From NCBI GenBank assembly GCA_023333565.1, contig JAJKFH010000295.1:538001-602000 (forward strand): 64,000 bases of DNA. The letters are read 5' to 3'. A program made the position numbers and the translations under genes. The notes below the pieces were generated by a model. The model saw nothing but the letters and a program-made list of their open reading frames with translations. It searched no databases and had not been told where the DNA came from. Each line of letters begins with the position of its first letter. The first letter of the stretch is position 1. This stretch comes from Puffinus mauretanicus. Taxonomy: Eukaryota; Chordata; Aves; Procellariiformes; Procellariidae. This document shows positions 61,568 through 64,000 of the stretch, one piece after another.

Positions 61568-64000
61568 CTAGAAGTTGCAGCTACTTCATTTTGTTGAAGT
61601 TTAGTGGATCCTCTTAGCGTTAGCAAAATGTCCAGGAAAAAAAAACAAAAAGAAAAAAAGTGCAACCGCAGAAGTATTTTTCTGTCTAGAAAATTACACG
61701 ACCATAAGTTTTCCTTTTCCCTGATGTCTCCTCTGCCATAATAATGGCTTCAGGATTTAAATCCTTTGCTGCTATTGTGACTTCAAAGCCTTAAAACTGC
61801 AATTGAATGAAGTAGTTCATCTGTCATTATTCAAATATGAAGCAATTATGATGAAATAAAGATAGAATTCCATTGAGAAATACCCCAATCAATTCTCACT
61901 TATATTTAACTAGAAACATAAAATGATGCTTAGAAGAGTAAGTTTAGGTAATAAAAACTTGGAATATAAGAAGTATGAATTACTGATCTATAACTTATTC
62001 ATTTCTGAATAAGCTTTCTAAATATATTTCACAAATATTGACAAAAGTTTAAGCTTACAATGCAAAACTGTCTCTCAGCTGGTCGTAAAGAGTGGCTAGC
62101 TTTTCAGAAAAATTTTTTCATCAGTTTGGGTGCCCAGAGGTTCAGATGGGAACCTGCTGAGATTTTTAAGGGTCTCTGAGCAGGTCAGCTCCCTCTGAAA
62201 CATGTTAGATCATGACATGTTAATTGCATCTGGAACTAGTGGGGTTTATAAGCAAGTATATGAAATAACACACCTATCTTGGCCATGTCTTCATTATAGT
62301 GCTGTCACTGCTTTGACGTTTGCACATCCTGTAAAGCCCGTATGCGGATTTAACCCTAGATGCTTATTTTCACCATTTTTGAACACAACCCAAGGCCCAT
62401 CCTTACCCCAGGGCTAGAATTTCATGGGGAATTCCCACTTGTACCCAGTTGTGTTCAGGAACATGACGATAACTCAATATAACATAGGTTAAAAAGTTAA
62501 TGATTTTGTTTTATTATCTTCCATCCTTTCTTTTTCCTTTCATCTTTCTTGCTTAATCTACCCATGGATAATACTCTGCTGTTAAAATGAAAGCAAGGTA
62601 GATTCTGCAGTAGTCAGACCAAGGGCTCCCCGTGTTTTGCATCTTAAGCTCTTCAAATGGGTCATGTCCTTCCCATTCTCAATCATGCAACAAGCTCAGA
62701 TGAGAAAATAACTATATGTCATACCTTTTTCTTAACTCATAGTGTACTGTTTTTTTGGAAAACAAAAACATCCTTTTCTTCTTATGAAAGAGGACTTTGC
62801 CTTCTCTTTAGTCTTCCCATGGGAAAACAGGATAAAAAATGCACAAATGAATCCTGTAGTATTTTTTTCCTCATGTTCAACAGTTGCAGTGAGTTTGAGA
62901 GATCTGTACGGTATTAAATTGTGTTGTGCTGAGAAAGATCACATACAACCAGGGTTCTACATATTCATGTTTATCTTTCTTCATTTTATAGGCATTTTAT
63001 CACTCTACCTGGGTATCAATTTTCTGCCATTTACAGACATTCATGTCTTGCAGTTTACTTTGAAAAATGTAATTTCTTCAGACAATCCAAGAACTAAATG
63101 TTATTACAATTAGAAAGCAGTAGTACTTAATACTGAATTTTAAATCAGAGATGTAACTAGCAAGAAGCATTCGGGATATATACAATTAATTATTTCACAC
63201 ATAATCATTCCTGATATTACTCTAACTGAAAAAGCAGAGTGTAATACTTTCTTCTTTTTTTTTTTTTTTTTTGCACAGAAGCTCTTCACTTGATATTCTC
63301 TTGCTAAATAATATGTAAAATACTGACACCTAATGTTAACTTTCAGTATTATTCATTTTGCAAAACTTTTACTACAAGTAGGGAAAGACCATGTAAAACT
63401 GGTGCTTATGCTGCAATTTTATTTCAGTAATATGCAATATAGCCTCCCCTCATTTTTTGGAAATAAGTTTCTGAATTTATATATATGTCTATAAAAACAA
63501 GGAGCTTTCATGTTTATCTTCACAGCTCATAGGTAAAAAAGAGAGAGTAATTCAGAAAGGTTGGAATAAGTGAGTTTTGACGCACTGAATTTAATCAAAT
63601 CCATCAAAAGGAACACAAATGCTTATTTATAAAGTCAATATTTGTACCTGTAACCTGAAGTGTTGCTAAAAGACAAAATACTATTAAACATTTATTAATA
63701 ATCTGTTATCCTTGGGAACCTGGACTCTGTAGATTCAGTAAGTACTTTACCTACCCTACTTCGTTCACTTTCCTCATCAGAGACACAAGGAATTGTTTTC
63801 ACAATTCATGAATTCAATGCAGATGCCAAACCGCGACCTCAAAATTCACCGTTTATCTCCCTGTAACTTCCAAGACAGATAGTCTAAACCTGATGTCTAG
63901 GTGCTATTTAGAAAGAGGTTTTGAGGTTCTTACTCTTCCTGGGTTTATCCTTGTCCTGCACAACCAAGGTCCAGCTGATATCAAAATAAGGTATATTATA
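61568..64000. other. Non-coding DNA, no gene recognised
   Basis: AT-rich unique sequence with a T18 run (63255-63272). The 123-codon frame at 62742-63113 (plus) has no domain. A possible minus-strand donor with a short open segment near 63747-63775 is too weak to annotate. Confidence 0.65.
63255..63272. repeat. T homopolymer (18 nt)
   Basis: Pure T run, followed by GCACAG, which makes a good plus-strand splice acceptor shape by chance. The downstream frame closes quickly. Confidence 0.85.

Noticed and set aside
1..64000. Prokaryotic features, CRISPR arrays, tRNA or rRNA genes
   Set aside because: No ribosome-binding/operon layout, no regularly spaced direct repeats with unique spacers, and no A/B box or cloverleaf that I could complete.
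1..64000. Endogenous retrovirus or LTR element
   Set aside because: No paired LTRs, primer binding site, or gag/pol/env-like frames were seen. The only reverse transcriptase is of the CR1 non-LTR type.

Overview
The window looks like avian nuclear DNA: AT-rich, gene-poor, with sparse interspersed repeats. The best species-level evidence is two CR1 non-LTR retrotransposon copies. One at the left edge ends in the CR1-type 3' repeat GATTCTAT x2, and one is a short minus-strand piece near 35.3 kb. Nothing bacterial or phage-like is present: no operons, no long intact unique genes, no CRISPR array. Crocodilians and turtles also carry CR1, so 'bird' is an inference from CR1 type plus low repeat density.

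Layout. 1-1357: 3' part of a CR1 element whose reverse transcriptase frame is nearly intact but broken by two apparent 1-base deletions. 1.4-15.5 kb: unique non-coding DNA with simple repeats, hairpins and one palindromic relic. 15.6-16.6 kb: a long, very decayed minus-strand LINE relic, with a second fragment of apparently the same family at 39.9-40.1 kb. 24.0-24.3 kb: another palindromic relic beside a MIR-like SINE relic; a second MIR-like relic lies at 60.5 kb. 26.3-26.6 kb: a G-quadruplex motif next to a GC-rich patch. 35.2 kb: CR1 fragment. 36.5 and 41.4 kb: two CTCF-consensus matches in the same orientation. 38.5 kb: a small higher-order minisatellite.

Genes. No complete gene is visible. 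The best protein-coding candidate is a 180-nt minus-strand segment at 33709-33888, open in phase 0 and flanked by a consensus acceptor and donor. Shorter minus-strand exon-like segments at 61503-61567, 56353-56391, 43148-43194 and 14543-14572 have good splice sites and can be joined to it in a consistent reading frame. The window may therefore be the interior of one large minus-strand gene with introns of about 5-19 kb. I do not recognise the protein and give no name. Short exons of this kind also arise by chance, so confidence is moderate for the 180-nt exon and low for the rest.

Most open frames of 60-180 codons elsewhere show no codon structure, splice sites or recognisable domains and are taken as chance. 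I found no clear novel system. The points most worth checking are the candidate exon chain, the old LINE and SINE relics, and the CTCF-like sites.
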